NCBI RefSeq assembly: GCF_011045835.1
Contig: NZ_CP047349.1
Location: forward strand, 2,046,001 to 2,110,000
DNA from: Proteus terrae subsp. cibarius
Lineage (GTDB): Bacteria; Pseudomonadota; Gammaproteobacteria; Enterobacterales; Enterobacteriaceae
Length of the DNA: 64,000 nt
Reading direction: 5' to 3'
Part shown: positions 1 to 8,258 of the stretch, piece after piece
Position numbering within the stretch: position 1 is the first letter of the stretch
Layout of the letters: every line of letters starts with the position of its first letter
The notes under the pieces: model-generated
Told to the model about the DNA's origin: nothing
What the model saw: only the letters and a program-made list of their open reading frames with translations
Databases searched by the model: none
Translations under genes and position numbers: made by a program

Positions 1-8
1 ATTATTAA

Positions 9-27
9 TTGAAAATGATAATATCTA
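9..27. promoter_or_regulatory. Fur-like operator upstream of the siderophore-interacting protein gene
   Basis: The stretch GAAAATGATAATATC, about 45 bases before the GTG start at 65, matches about 13 of 19 positions of the classical Fur consensus. It is placed where a Fur repressor could block transcription of the siderophore-interacting gene. The assignment is by eye and the window edge cuts off more distal promoter sequence. Confidence 0.55.
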
Positions 28-64
28 CGTCGATAAAATAATTAAATGAGTCAGGTAAAAAAAC

Positions 65-910
65 GTGAGTAACCAAAAAACACCTCAAGAAAAAAATATT
101 TATAAACCAGCACCTCCTCGCCTAGTTCAAGTAAAACGTATTACTGATGTCACTCCAGGAATGCGCTGTATTACCTTTACTAGTGATGATTTAGATTCTT
201 ACCCAGAAGATACTGCGGGAGCACATTTAAAAATATTCTTACCTTTAGAAGGCCAAGTTAAACCTACTGTACCAGGCTTTTCTGAAAAAGGTCCTAAATG
301 GCCTGAAGGCGAACCAAGATCGATTGTACGTACTTATAGTGTTCGTGCTATTCGCCCTGAGCAAAAAGAGTTAGATATTGAATTTGCCGTACACGACGAT
401 GCAGGCCCAGCTATTCATTTCGCGCTAAATGCTAAGCAAGGTGACTATATTGGGATCACTAATCCGGGTGGCCCTGATCCTTTATTAGCACCTGCGTCAC
501 ATTACTATATGGCGGCCGACCCAAGTTCATTACCTGCTTTAATGGCTTTAATTGAAACCATGCAGCCTAATGTTCAAGGAAAAGTTGTTATACGAGTAGA
601 AGACGAAACACATCGCCAAGAAATTAAACATCCTAGTGGCTTAGAGATAATCTGGTTGATTGGCTCAGTAGAAGAACAAACTCAAAACTTAATTAATGAA
701 TTTATGTCATGGGAATTACCTGCTGAAGATGTGGCGTTTTGGATTGCAGGTGAAGACAAAATCATTCGTGCATTAAGACGTCATATTCGCCGTGATCACG
801 GTTACGATCGCAGCTTAATTTATGCCATTCCTTATTGGCGTTTTGGTTATGACGAAGAAGGCTATCACGCTGAACGTCACCATGTTATGGATAACGAAGA
901 CGTAAGCTAA
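65..910 (+). CDS. Siderophore-interacting protein (FAD-dependent ferric-siderophore reductase family)
   Basis: This 281-residue soluble protein belongs to the SIP/ViuB/YqjH family, cytoplasmic flavoproteins that reduce ferric siderophores to release iron using NAD(P)H. The FAD-binding signature RTYSVR lies near residues 88-93 and is followed by a stretch containing AVHDDAGPA, typical of the ferredoxin-reductase-like barrel. The C-terminal half holds the NAD-binding-like fold, with WIAGEDKIIRALRRHIR near residues 227-243. The start is GTG, with a weak AGG about 9 bases upstream. A Fur-like site lies just upstream, consistent with iron repression. It is followed by a strong terminator and looks monocistronic. 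The family call is firm; the particular siderophore is unknown. Confidence 0.88.
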   Translation: MSNQKTPQEKNIYKPAPPRLVQVKRITDVTPGMRCITFTSDDLDSYPEDTAGAHLKIFLPLEGQVKPTVPGFSEKGPKWPEGEPRSIVRTYSVRAIRPEQKELDIEFAVHDDAGPAIHFALNAKQGDYIGITNPGGPDPLLAPASHYYMAADPSSLPALMALIETMQPNVQGKVVIRVEDETHRQEIKHPSGLEIIWLIGSVEEQTQNLINEFMSWELPAEDVAFWIAGEDKIIRALRRHIRRDHGYDRSLIYAIPYWRFGYDEEGYHAERHHVMDNEDVS

Positions 911-943
911 ACGATAAGTTAAAGATTAAGCGTTGGCTGTACA

Positions 944-982
944 GGCTGCATATAATTTCTTTCATTATATGTAGCCTTTTTT
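944..982 (+). terminator. Rho-independent terminator after the siderophore-interacting gene
   Basis: A 13-base stem (GGCTGCATATAAT pairing with ATTATATGTAGCC, one wobble) with a short loop is followed by a run of T on the plus strand. It ends the first gene and separates it from the converging fimbrial cluster. Confidence 0.85.
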
Positions 983-997
983 ATTATAAAAATGTAA

Positions 998-1705
998 TCA
1001 ATGTATATTCTTCTTATCTTGCTGATAATTTCCATCATCATCTATATAGATGACTGTAATGACTTGGTTGGTATCAACTTGCCCTTTATATTCAATTTTT
1101 TGTTTTGAAAACGGCGCTATCATTGTGGCCTGAATTAAAGATTGCTCTTTATTCTCTTGTGTATATATTTTGGAAATCGTAAAAAAATAAGCTGAAGAAT
1201 TACTAATCTCTAAATTCTGCTGTTCCTTTGTAATCTCAATCTGTTTAAAAATAGCGTTACTCGTTAACTCGAGTTGTTTAGGGCGATAAAAAAGCTTAAT
1301 ACGAGTTTGTAATGCTAATTGCAACGTGTTTGTATTTTCACCACTGTTAGGTTTAGGCGGAATATCAAGCACATTAAGATAAAAAATAGACTCTCTATCT
1401 TGAGGCAACTTATTGTCTAATTGTTGTATTTTTAATTGTGCTCCTCCATTAGAGGAAACTTTCATTATGGGAGGGATAACAATAAAAGGAGCCGTTGTTG
1501 TCTCAGGGGTTGATGCAATATCACCATCATCTATCCATGATTGGACTAATGTTGGTTGTTCACTGCGATTAAAAATTTGCAATGACAGTGTTAATTTGTC
1601 CATAGGAAAAATTAGACGTGTACGTTCAAGTACTACACTCGCTTTTGTTGTCGATGTTATAAGCATAAAAAATAAAATAAAAGTAGCATTCATTATTTTT
1701 TTCAT
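998..1705 (-). CDS. Fimbrial chaperone, PapD-like (second chaperone of cluster 1)
   Basis: A 235-residue periplasmic PapD-like chaperone with an N-terminal signal peptide (about residues 1-22). It would cap fimbrial subunits by donor-strand complementation on the way to the usher. The G1 region LQLALQTRIKLFYRP, near residues 128-142, contains the conserved basic residue that anchors the subunit C-terminus; the early VLERTRLIFP segment is the A1-strand signature. It is the last gene of the cluster, beginning 12 bases after the adhesin stop. It is a clear paralogue of the chaperone at 5336-6028, sharing SWIDDGD and YLNVLDIP segments. It may be dedicated to the tip adhesin, but that is inference. 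Confidence 0.88.
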   Translation of the reverse strand: MKKIMNATFILFFMLITSTTKASVVLERTRLIFPMDKLTLSLQIFNRSEQPTLVQSWIDDGDIASTPETTTAPFIVIPPIMKVSSNGGAQLKIQQLDNKLPQDRESIFYLNVLDIPPKPNSGENTNTLQLALQTRIKLFYRPKQLELTSNAIFKQIEITKEQQNLEISNSSAYFFTISKIYTQENKEQSLIQATMIAPFSKQKIEYKGQVDTNQVITVIYIDDDGNYQQDKKNIH

Positions 1706-1717
1706 TAGATACGCTCT

Positions 1718-2797
1718 TTAGTCATAAGACATTACTAATGTCGCTGTGCTTGTTATTTTTCCTTGAGTGACTGAATTAGCATTATAAGGATAGTAATAAG
1801 CCCCCATATTTATCGAAAATGCAGAGGATAAGTTGCCACCTTGATTAACACTGAAAATACTGGTCGCACTGCCTTGAGAATTAATATTGTCAGAAAAAAT
1901 AACGGGGCTATTGATATTATCGCTTTTTACTACACGGAACCCGATCCCCCCTGCACCTTGCGCTGTTGTATTAGTTAATATAGTTTTATCTGTCGCCAAT
2001 AAATTTTGGCTTGATAAAAACATCTTAATATTTCTAGACGTTTTTGAGCCACTTAAAAAGTCTTGGCACGTAAAATTTAATGTAAAAGGTGTGTATCCTG
2101 CTTTATCTACCGTTTTTGCATCTTTTACACTGATTAATGGCAATGAAACAACTAAACCCGCATTAGAAAAATTACAGGTTGTCATTACAGGATTATAAGT
2201 AATTAGCATTGGTTGTAAGAAAATATCATTTTGATCAACTGGCCATTGCCACGTTAATAAGAATTGCACAAGTTTAATAACAATATTAAGTAACCACTGA
2301 ACTAACCCAACACTCGATGCATCTGACGCTAAAATAACAGGATTAACAACCGCTGTACTTCCACTCACCTCTTTATAATTGGTCGAGGGTTTACTACTCA
2401 ATAACGTAAATTTTAAGGTGAAATTAGTATCTAAATCTGATGCAGGGTGTGTTCCCGCTGAAATATTCGTTACATTATCTTTTTCTAATGCTGTTAATGT
2501 AATAGAGACAAACTGCTTCCCACCATTAAAACCAATTGTTCCCGTTCGACCATCATTAAAAGGTGAGGCAATACCCACAGTATTAGGAAATAATACCCCT
2601 CTTGCATTACATTTAAAGGTACCCGGAAATATTGTTCTACTCGTTTTTGTTACAGTTGTTGAAGCTGCATTTAAATCTGCAGATAAATCAAAGTTAATAT
2701 TGGGTGCCGTAATAGTGTCCTCAGGTTTACAGTTAGCAATTGCCTGTTGGCTTATCGCACCTAATAAAATTATAAATATAAAAGCTGGTGATTTCAT
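1718..2797 (-). CDS. Two-domain fimbrial tip adhesin (cluster 1)
   Basis: A 359-residue exported protein. The ATG at 2797 is chosen because AAGGAAA lies just upstream and the usher stop is 11 bases earlier; a TTG further upstream would overlap the usher. After the signal peptide (ends near ANC), an N-terminal lectin-like region with two cysteines covers about residues 22-160. A C-terminal pilin-like domain of about 155 residues ends in the typical subunit tail, STATLVMSYD. This is the layout of FimH/MrpH-type adhesins, but no close named match is recognised. Between the domains lies an unusual hydrophobic stretch (about residues 164-183) rich in Leu, Ile, Val and Trp. Receptor unknown. Confidence 0.8.
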   Translation of the reverse strand: MKSPAFIFIILLGAISQQAIANCKPEDTITAPNINFDLSADLNAASTTVTKTSRTIFPGTFKCNARGVLFPNTVGIASPFNDGRTGTIGFNGGKQFVSITLTALEKDNVTNISAGTHPASDLDTNFTLKFTLLSSKPSTNYKEVSGSTAVVNPVILASDASSVGLVQWLLNIVIKLVQFLLTWQWPVDQNDIFLQPMLITYNPVMTTCNFSNAGLVVSLPLISVKDAKTVDKAGYTPFTLNFTCQDFLSGSKTSRNIKMFLSSQNLLATDKTILTNTTAQGAGGIGFRVVKSDNINSPVIFSDNINSQGSATSIFSVNQGGNLSSAFSINMGAYYYPYNANSVTQGKITSTATLVMSYD

Positions 2798-2808
2798 AGC
2801 GCTTTCCT

Positions 2809-5322
2809 TTATCGACAAATATTACTATTTTTATCCATCGTATTTATTAAATGCTCCACAACACATTCCATTTTTTCAGCTTTATTTAATTTTATAAAGA
2901 TTGAAGAAGGTAACTCATCACTTTTTAAATAAAGCACACTTGATTGTCCGACATAACCAATACTTTCTTTTTTATTATTTAAAACTTCTGTACCGAAAGG
3001 TAAACTTTCATTATTTTCTAAAGATGCTTTAATAATAAATGTCTTACGTTTATCCGTTGTTAATGTGAGGTAATTAACTGCGCCTAGATACGGAGTAACC
3101 TGGGTTGTATTTCCAACAAGCTCAGCATTTGAAGGCATTTCTGTATTTGTTAAAGTATAATTATTTGTACGATAAGGGATACTATTAGGCACTAATACTA
3201 TCCCTTGATTATTGGTTAATGTGGCTTTATTTCCATTAACCATCATATTATTGGCCATAGGTGCTTCGATAAGAGTATAGGTATTCCCTGTATTACCTGA
3301 AAAAACAATATGATTAGGTACGGCAACAACTGTTCCTCTAGCGCCTAATCCTCCCTGGCGATAATTATTTGCTTCCGTATAAGATGCAGATAATGTGCTA
3401 TATGGATGACGATAACTCACATTTGCGCCGACTAAATTATTTCCACCCGTTTGATTTGAACCTGTTAAAGTATAATTAACTAGGTCATCTTTACCTGCTG
3501 TTCCACTCATACTAATTGTAGATTGCTGGTAACGTGAATCAGCCGCATAAATTGAAGTATTAATATTGGCTCTTTTATCAAAAAATGAAATCGGCACACT
3601 AATATTAAAATAATAACGAGTCTCTTCTTTATTATCGTAATTTCTTAACTTTGAAACAGAAAGATTATACGCAATATCTTTATAATTATTTGAATAGCCT
3701 AACTGATACTCGCGATTACTCTCATCTGTATTCCAATAGTTTCGATGTGTCCCTGAAAGAAAAACAACACCACGCTGACCACCCAAATATTGATTAAGAT
3801 TTATGGTAAACGTATTTTTTGCTCTAGAACCTCGTAGTGCATCAAACGTTGATAAATCAAGATCAGATACTGCATTATTATTATTTTGCTGTTGAGCAAT
3901 ATCATTTTGATAGTCTTTCCAAGCTTTATAGTTGTCATGAGCGTAAATTGAATCTACAAAACTATAATAATCACGAGTAGAATAACGATAAGCAGCCAAT
4001 GTTAAATTGGTTAATGTCGCATCCATATATTTACTATAAGCAAGCCGAAAACTTTGCCCTGTTTTTTTACCTGTCTGTAAATCTGCCGTTGCATGTGTTA
4101 TATCTGCTGAAATTGCCCCAAATTTAAAATTCCAACCACTACCTATCAATGCGGAGTAATAATCTTCACTGACAATACCGCCCGCATAAACAGTAACTAA
4201 ATTATTAAGACCATAATGAAACTCACCTTGTGCAAATTTAGGCCGATAATTTGTATTACTAATTCGTGATTCACCTAACGTTACGTTATAACGATAAACA
4301 TCTTCTTTTAACATATCAGGAACGGCTGAAAACGGGACAGTGAAAGATCCCCTTCTCCCATCTGCTTCTTGAATAACCACTAAGAGATCACCACCTCCCG
4401 CAGTAGGTTGTATATCTCGAAAGGAAAATTCACCCGGAGGCACATTTTCTTGAAAAACTAGATTTTCATTTTGATAAACACTCACTAGCGCATTCGTCTG
4501 TGCAACACCACGAATAATGGGCGCAAATCCTTGACTCGAATTAGGGAGCATACCCATTTCTGTTGCCAGTGACGCCCCTCTAAATGGAATACTGGTAAAA
4601 AGCGCTATTGGCGTATAAAAATCACCAATTGTTAATCCTGAAGTTATTTGGCTAAATGCCTTATAAACATAGCGCGTATTGTTTTTCCATTGGCTTTTGC
4701 CGTGAGAATAATAAGAGTAGTTAGATTCATCTCTAAACTGCCATGCACCTAAATTCACACCTGAATTAATATTGGCAAAAAAACTCTCGTTATTGCTTTT
4801 ACTTCCTTTTTTTTCTTTATAGTTATAGTAGTTTAAATTATAAGATAAAATCAGAGCTGAAATACCTTGTTGCCAATAACTTGGATCAACATACCCTACC
4901 TCTGATTGTTTCACTGAAATCTGAGGAGCATTAATATCAAGCCTTAATTTATTAATATCTAATGCCGACGTCACGCCTTTTGCCAATTCATTTGATAGTA
5001 TTGTTTTTTGCTGTGCAATTTTTTGTTTCGCAGATAGAGATAAATTTAAACCAAGTTTATTTACATCCACGGTTTCAAAACTAATCTCTGCGTGTTCACC
5101 TATTACATTTATTTCAAATTGTCCTTTCCATACTTGATTGACATAAACATCGACAAGTTGTTTTCCTTCAGGAATTTTGTCGTCAATATAAAATCGTGAA
5201 ATATCTCCATTCTTTGAATTTCCAACAAGTAAAGATGTATCAAATCCCTCTGCATACAGATTTTGAGTATAATTTTGTATTCCTAAAAAAATAAGGATTG
5301 AGAGATATCTTGGATTATTCAC
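2809..5322 (-). CDS. Fimbrial outer-membrane usher (cluster 1)
   Basis: An FimD/PapC-type usher, the outer-membrane pore that accepts chaperone-subunit complexes and assembles the pilus. The open frame extends to 5394 (861 codons), but that start would overlap the chaperone gene by 59 bases. A GTG at 5322 lies 13 bases after the chaperone stop and gives a signal-peptide-like start (NPRYLSILIFLGIQ, then cleavage near LYA-EGFD), so it is preferred. Seen in order: the N-terminal periplasmic domain, the long beta-barrel with the usher signature GFAPIIRGVAQTNA, and C-terminal plug/CTD segments. Two cysteines close to the C-terminus may pair. The length is normal for ushers. Confidence 0.9.
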   Translation of the reverse strand: MNNPRYLSILIFLGIQNYTQNLYAEGFDTSLLVGNSKNGDISRFYIDDKIPEGKQLVDVYVNQVWKGQFEINVIGEHAEISFETVDVNKLGLNLSLSAKQKIAQQKTILSNELAKGVTSALDINKLRLDINAPQISVKQSEVGYVDPSYWQQGISALILSYNLNYYNYKEKKGSKSNNESFFANINSGVNLGAWQFRDESNYSYYSHGKSQWKNNTRYVYKAFSQITSGLTIGDFYTPIALFTSIPFRGASLATEMGMLPNSSQGFAPIIRGVAQTNALVSVYQNENLVFQENVPPGEFSFRDIQPTAGGGDLLVVIQEADGRRGSFTVPFSAVPDMLKEDVYRYNVTLGESRISNTNYRPKFAQGEFHYGLNNLVTVYAGGIVSEDYYSALIGSGWNFKFGAISADITHATADLQTGKKTGQSFRLAYSKYMDATLTNLTLAAYRYSTRDYYSFVDSIYAHDNYKAWKDYQNDIAQQQNNNNAVSDLDLSTFDALRGSRAKNTFTINLNQYLGGQRGVVFLSGTHRNYWNTDESNREYQLGYSNNYKDIAYNLSVSKLRNYDNKEETRYYFNISVPISFFDKRANINTSIYAADSRYQQSTISMSGTAGKDDLVNYTLTGSNQTGGNNLVGANVSYRHPYSTLSASYTEANNYRQGGLGARGTVVAVPNHIVFSGNTGNTYTLIEAPMANNMMVNGNKATLTNNQGIVLVPNSIPYRTNNYTLTNTEMPSNAELVGNTTQVTPYLGAVNYLTLTTDKRKTFIIKASLENNESLPFGTEVLNNKKESIGYVGQSSVLYLKSDELPSSIFIKLNKAEKMECVVEHLINTMDKNSNICR

Positions 5323-5335
5323 GATGTTATCTCGA

Positions 5336-6028
5336 TTAGAGTTTAATATTTTGTGATTTATAAACACCAAAATCATCAACATAAACAACAACAACAGAAT
5401 TATTTTTTAATTTATTAATTAATGGTAACTCACGAGAAGATAACGGTGGGATCATTTCAGAATCAGCAAGAGTAATACGTGGCATTTCTTCAGTAGAAAT
5501 AGAAGCTATAGTGAAATGATATTGTGAGTTATTTTTAACTAAAACCTTATTACCATTTAATTGATAAGTTATTTTTTCATTCACTAATTCAGGATCATCT
5601 GTTAATGCAGTAGGACGATAGAAAACTTTAATTCTTGTTTTCATCGCTAATTGTAAATAGCTTTTTCCTTTTAGTTCTTGTGCATTTTCAGGAATATCTA
5701 ATACATTTAAATAATAGACTTTTTCAACATTACTTATCTGTTTTTCATCGGAATTTTTTATTCTTAGAGTTTGCCCTTGCCTTCCTACTATTTTGACAAT
5801 TGGTGGATATAAATAAAAAGGAGAATTTGCATTTTCTGGTGTTGAATCCATATCTCCATCATCTATCCAGCTTTGTACTAAAGAAGCTAAATCACCATTA
5901 TTCGTTAATTGGATATTAACACTACCAACGCCTTCATAATAAATAACGCGAGTACCATTGATAATGATATTGGCTAATACAGTCGAGGGTAATATCAAGA
6001 TAATTAAAAGGAATATTAATTTTTTCAT
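5336..6028 (-). CDS. Fimbrial chaperone, PapD-like (first chaperone of cluster 1)
   Basis: A 230-residue periplasmic chaperone with signal peptide MKKLIFLLIILILPSTVLA. The ATG at 6028 is taken as the start (GGGTGG upstream); an in-frame GTG at 6037 is less likely. PapD hallmarks are visible: the NGTRVIYYEG strand near the N-terminus and LQLAMKTRIKVFYRP, which carries the subunit-anchoring basic residue. It lies between the pilin and the usher and is separated from the pilin by an intrinsic terminator, so it probably depends on read-through. It presumably serves the major pilin, with the downstream paralogue serving the tip; that division is inference. Confidence 0.9.
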   Translation of the reverse strand: MKKLIFLLIILILPSTVLANIIINGTRVIYYEGVGSVNIQLTNNGDLASLVQSWIDDGDMDSTPENANSPFYLYPPIVKIVGRQGQTLRIKNSDEKQISNVEKVYYLNVLDIPENAQELKGKSYLQLAMKTRIKVFYRPTALTDDPELVNEKITYQLNGNKVLVKNNSQYHFTIASISTEEMPRITLADSEMIPPLSSRELPLINKLKNNSVVVVYVDDFGVYKSQNIKL

Positions 6029-6040
6029 TATAACCACCCC

Positions 6041-6072
6041 AAAAAAGCCAGACCCATTGAGTCTGGCTTTTT
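6041..6072 (-). terminator. Terminator/attenuator between the cluster 1 pilin and chaperone
   Basis: AGCCAGAC pairs with GTCTGGCT around a seven-base loop, flanked by A-runs and T-runs on both sides, so it can act on either strand. It sits between the pilin stop and the chaperone start. This would make most transcripts pilin-only, with some read-through for the assembly genes, a common way to keep subunit in excess. Confidence 0.8.
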
Positions 6073-6075
6073 ATA

Positions 6076-6666
6076 TTATAAATAAGATACTGTATAAATA
6101 ACGTTAGAGTGTACTGGCCCTGTTTTAGCCGCTGTTGCATTTGTTTTATAGTAACTGGCAATTAAGCGTAGAGTATCTGAATCTGGCGCTGTTTTATCGC
6201 CTTTAATACCTGTATCAAAGGTGGCATTTAGTGGTATAGCAACGGTTGGTGCAGCAGGAGTTGATAAACTAAAGCCGACGTTTTTTGCAACTAATGGATC
6301 ATTTTCATTCGAAGTATCATTAACTAAATATAATCCACTTGTTGAAATAGTGTTTGCAGATGAGAAATGTATCTTTAAATTACTTCCACTTGGAGTAGAT
6401 GCAGGAGCACAATCAGAGAATGTCAAAGCAAACTCTTTTTGATTTTTGGCAATAACAGTATTTGCCGTTGTTCCAGCATCCGTTACGGTAATAGGATCTA
6501 ATAGAATAGAAAAGTCCGCACTATTTCCCCCATTAATTGTACAAGTGGTATCACTAATAGCACCAGAGAAAGAAATGATCCCCCCTGCGCTGTTGGTTGC
6601 GGCAAATGCCGACGACGACAATATAGCCACTGATAATAATGACAGTGGGAGTTTATTTTTAAACAT
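6076..6666 (-). CDS. Major fimbrial subunit (pilin), cluster 1
   Basis: A 196-residue pilin. The start is the ATG at 6666, preceded by CTGGAG; longer upstream frames are not needed. The signal peptide is MFKNKLPLSLLSVAILSSSAFA. The mature part begins GGIISFSGAISDTTCTINGG, the usual chaperone/usher pilin N-terminus, with a first cysteine that should pair with the cysteine in FSDCAPAS. The C-terminus VIYTVSYL fits the beta-zipper motif (alternating hydrophobics, penultimate Tyr-type end). It is the first gene of the cluster. Only one plain pilin gene is present here, fewer than in mrp- or pmf-type operons. Confidence 0.88.
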   Translation of the reverse strand: MFKNKLPLSLLSVAILSSSAFAATNSAGGIISFSGAISDTTCTINGGNSADFSILLDPITVTDAGTTANTVIAKNQKEFALTFSDCAPASTPSGSNLKIHFSSANTISTSGLYLVNDTSNENDPLVAKNVGFSLSTPAAPTVAIPLNATFDTGIKGDKTAPDSDTLRLIASYYKTNATAAKTGPVHSNVIYTVSYL

Positions 6667-7065
6667 ATATAACTCCAGAATAGATAAATATTTAATTAGC
6701 AAAAATAAGATTCTATTATTGCCATCATTAACTAGAGGTAACAAAAAATCCTAGTCAATTTGATATTAGTCATAACTTTAAAAACCAACAAATAAATTTA
6801 TCTATTTTTTAAAATACGTGATTTAAGTCAAATTTAATTAAGTGAGAGGACTCTTAGTTAATATGTAAATGTATTTATATTTCAATATCATCATTTAATA
6901 TAAATATTATAAACAAAATAACAATAACAATTAATTTATTAATAACCAATCTAAAAAAGAATACTCCTAGATAAATCACTTCACTTTGGAATTTTTTATT
7001 CAAATCAAACGCCCCATAATTAATAAAAAAGATAAATCATATAAGATAAAATAAAAAATAAAGAT
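6667..7065. other. AT-rich intergenic region upstream of fimbrial cluster 1
   Basis: About 400 bases with no credible gene. This must hold the promoter of the fimbrial cluster. The sequence is very AT-rich with A/T tracts, the kind of DNA usually silenced by H-NS. I saw no convincing long inverted repeats of the phase-variation type and no recombinase gene nearby. Confidence 0.5.
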
Positions 7066-7092
7066 AAAGGCCACATTAATATGTGACCTTTT
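7066..7092 (-). terminator. Terminator of phoH
   Basis: On the minus strand, AAAGGTCACA pairs (one mismatch) with TGTGGCCTTT across a short AT loop, followed by a T-rich tract. It lies about 30 bases after the phoH stop. Confidence 0.65.
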
Positions 7093-7122
7093 AAATTTCA
7101 TACAAAAATTCCCATGATCTAT

Positions 7123-7908
7123 TTAATCATTATAAGCAGCTAATACATGCTGACATAATGTAGAGCGCACACAATCTTCTTGCATAAATTTAATCACGCC
7201 TACTCGATTATTAGCTTCAAATCGAATCAGGGCATCCGCTAATCCAGACGGTACATTAGTAGGTAAATCACACTGGGTAATATCACCATTAACCACAACG
7301 GTGACATTTTCGCCCATTCTGGTTAGAAATAATTTCATTTGATTTACTGTAACATTCTGTGCTTCATCTAGAATAACAAATGCATTTTCAAAAGTACGCC
7401 CTCGCATATAAGCGAAAGGTGCAATTTCAACTTTACCGATTTCAGGCCGTAAACAATATTGTAAAAATGAAGCACCTAAGCGTTTCACTAATACGTCATA
7501 GACCGGACGAAAATACGGTGCAAATTTTTCAGCAATATCGCCGGGTAAGAAACCGAGATCTTCATCTGCCTGCAACACTGGTCGAGTAACAATAATGCGT
7601 TCTATTTCTTTATTAATTAAAGCATCGGCAGCCATTGCGGCACTAAGAAAGGTTTTACCACAGCCCGCTTCTCCTGTGGCAAAAATAAGATTTTGATGCT
7701 TAATTGCATTCATATATTGGCGTTGTGCTTCGTTGCGAGGAGATAACACACGTTCATCACGCTTCTCTCTCGCCATACCAATAGTATTAATATCTCCAAA
7801 TCCCGGTAAAACCATAACATTATCTCGATGCGCTCCATTACGTTGTTCTTTACGTGAAGTGCGCTTATTTTCTCGGCGTAAACGTGTTGCTGCTTTTTGT
7901 CTACTCAT
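7123..7908 (-). CDS. phoH: PhoH, phosphate-starvation-inducible ATP-binding protein
   Basis: A 261-residue cytoplasmic ATPase of the PhoH family, closely resembling E. coli PhoH along its length. Walker A is GEAGCGKT (residues 79-86) and Walker B is FVILDEAQN (177-185). The block VTRPVLQADEDLGFLPGD is a PhoH signature. The basic N-terminus, about 25 residues rich in Arg and Lys, may bind nucleic acid. In E. coli phoH belongs to the Pho regulon; its exact role is not established, though an RNA-helicase-like activity has been proposed for the family. A Pho box is present about 250 bases upstream on the same strand, with a structured leader in between. The ribosome site is weak (AAGGG, rather far from ATG). 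Confidence 0.93.
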   Translation of the reverse strand: MSRQKAATRLRRENKRTSRKEQRNGAHRDNVMVLPGFGDINTIGMAREKRDERVLSPRNEAQRQYMNAIKHQNLIFATGEAGCGKTFLSAAMAADALINKEIERIIVTRPVLQADEDLGFLPGDIAEKFAPYFRPVYDVLVKRLGASFLQYCLRPEIGKVEIAPFAYMRGRTFENAFVILDEAQNVTVNQMKLFLTRMGENVTVVVNGDITQCDLPTNVPSGLADALIRFEANNRVGVIKFMQEDCVRSTLCQHVLAAYND

Positions 7909-7988
7909 AGTGGTATTTACCCTTGTTAGTCTTCAAAAAGTCATCGACATCCCTATTTATATTCCATTCACTTGCCGGTGAGTCCCCT

Positions 7989-8108
7989 TCAGACTCTGTT
8001 TAATCGCAGAAAACAAAAAAACCGGTCACAATCCTGAACATTAAACATCAATGAACGGTTGTTGCCGGTTTTCTGTAAGTAACGAGATATTTCCATTGCT
8101 TCTGTCAT
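7989..8108 (-). CDS. Possible 39-residue leader ORF upstream of phoH
   Basis: A short frame reads MTEAMEISRYLQ... and ends in LRLNRV, with GGGGAAT about 7 bases before ATG. It lies inside the leader between the Pho box and phoH and would also encode through the terminator-like hairpin. A second, overlapping frame of 23 codons (8041-8112) starts four bases earlier. No family is recognised. It could be a real PhoB-induced small protein, a translation-coupled regulator of the hairpin, or chance. Confidence is low. Confidence 0.25.
   Translation of the reverse strand: MTEAMEISRYLQKTGNNRSLMFNVQDCDRFFCFLRLNRV
8014..8074 (-). terminator. Terminator-like hairpin in the phoH leader (possible attenuator or sRNA 3' end)
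   Basis: On the minus strand AAACCGGCAACAA and TTGTGACCGGTTT can pair (one bulge or mismatch) and are followed by seven T residues. This is a plausible intrinsic terminator located before the phoH coding sequence rather than after a gene. It would either end a short PhoB-controlled transcript or regulate read-through into phoH. Confidence 0.55.
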
Positions 8109-8153
8109 TCATATTCCCCATCATGGAGTTAGAGTGAAAATTAACGAAGCTTT

Positions 8154-8171
8154 ATGACAGTATAATGACAA
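8154..8171 (-). promoter_or_regulatory. Pho box (PhoB binding site) for phoH
   Basis: On the minus strand, TTGTCAT-TATA-CTGTCAT gives two direct 7-base repeats 4 bases apart, a near-perfect PhoB box (consensus CTGTCAT twice). It is oriented towards phoH, and TTAAT-like -10 candidates lie about 10 bases downstream. This predicts induction under phosphate limitation. Confidence 0.85.
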
Positions 8172-8258
8172 AATAAAAATATTTTCAATACTGAGATGAT
8201 TTATAACGAGATGGACTTAACATAAAAATAACAATAAGTGTTATTTTGGGGGGAATAA

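Noticed and set aside
6667..7122. Invertible promoter element for fimbrial cluster 1
   Set aside because: No matching inverted repeats or recombinase gene was found in or near the region.
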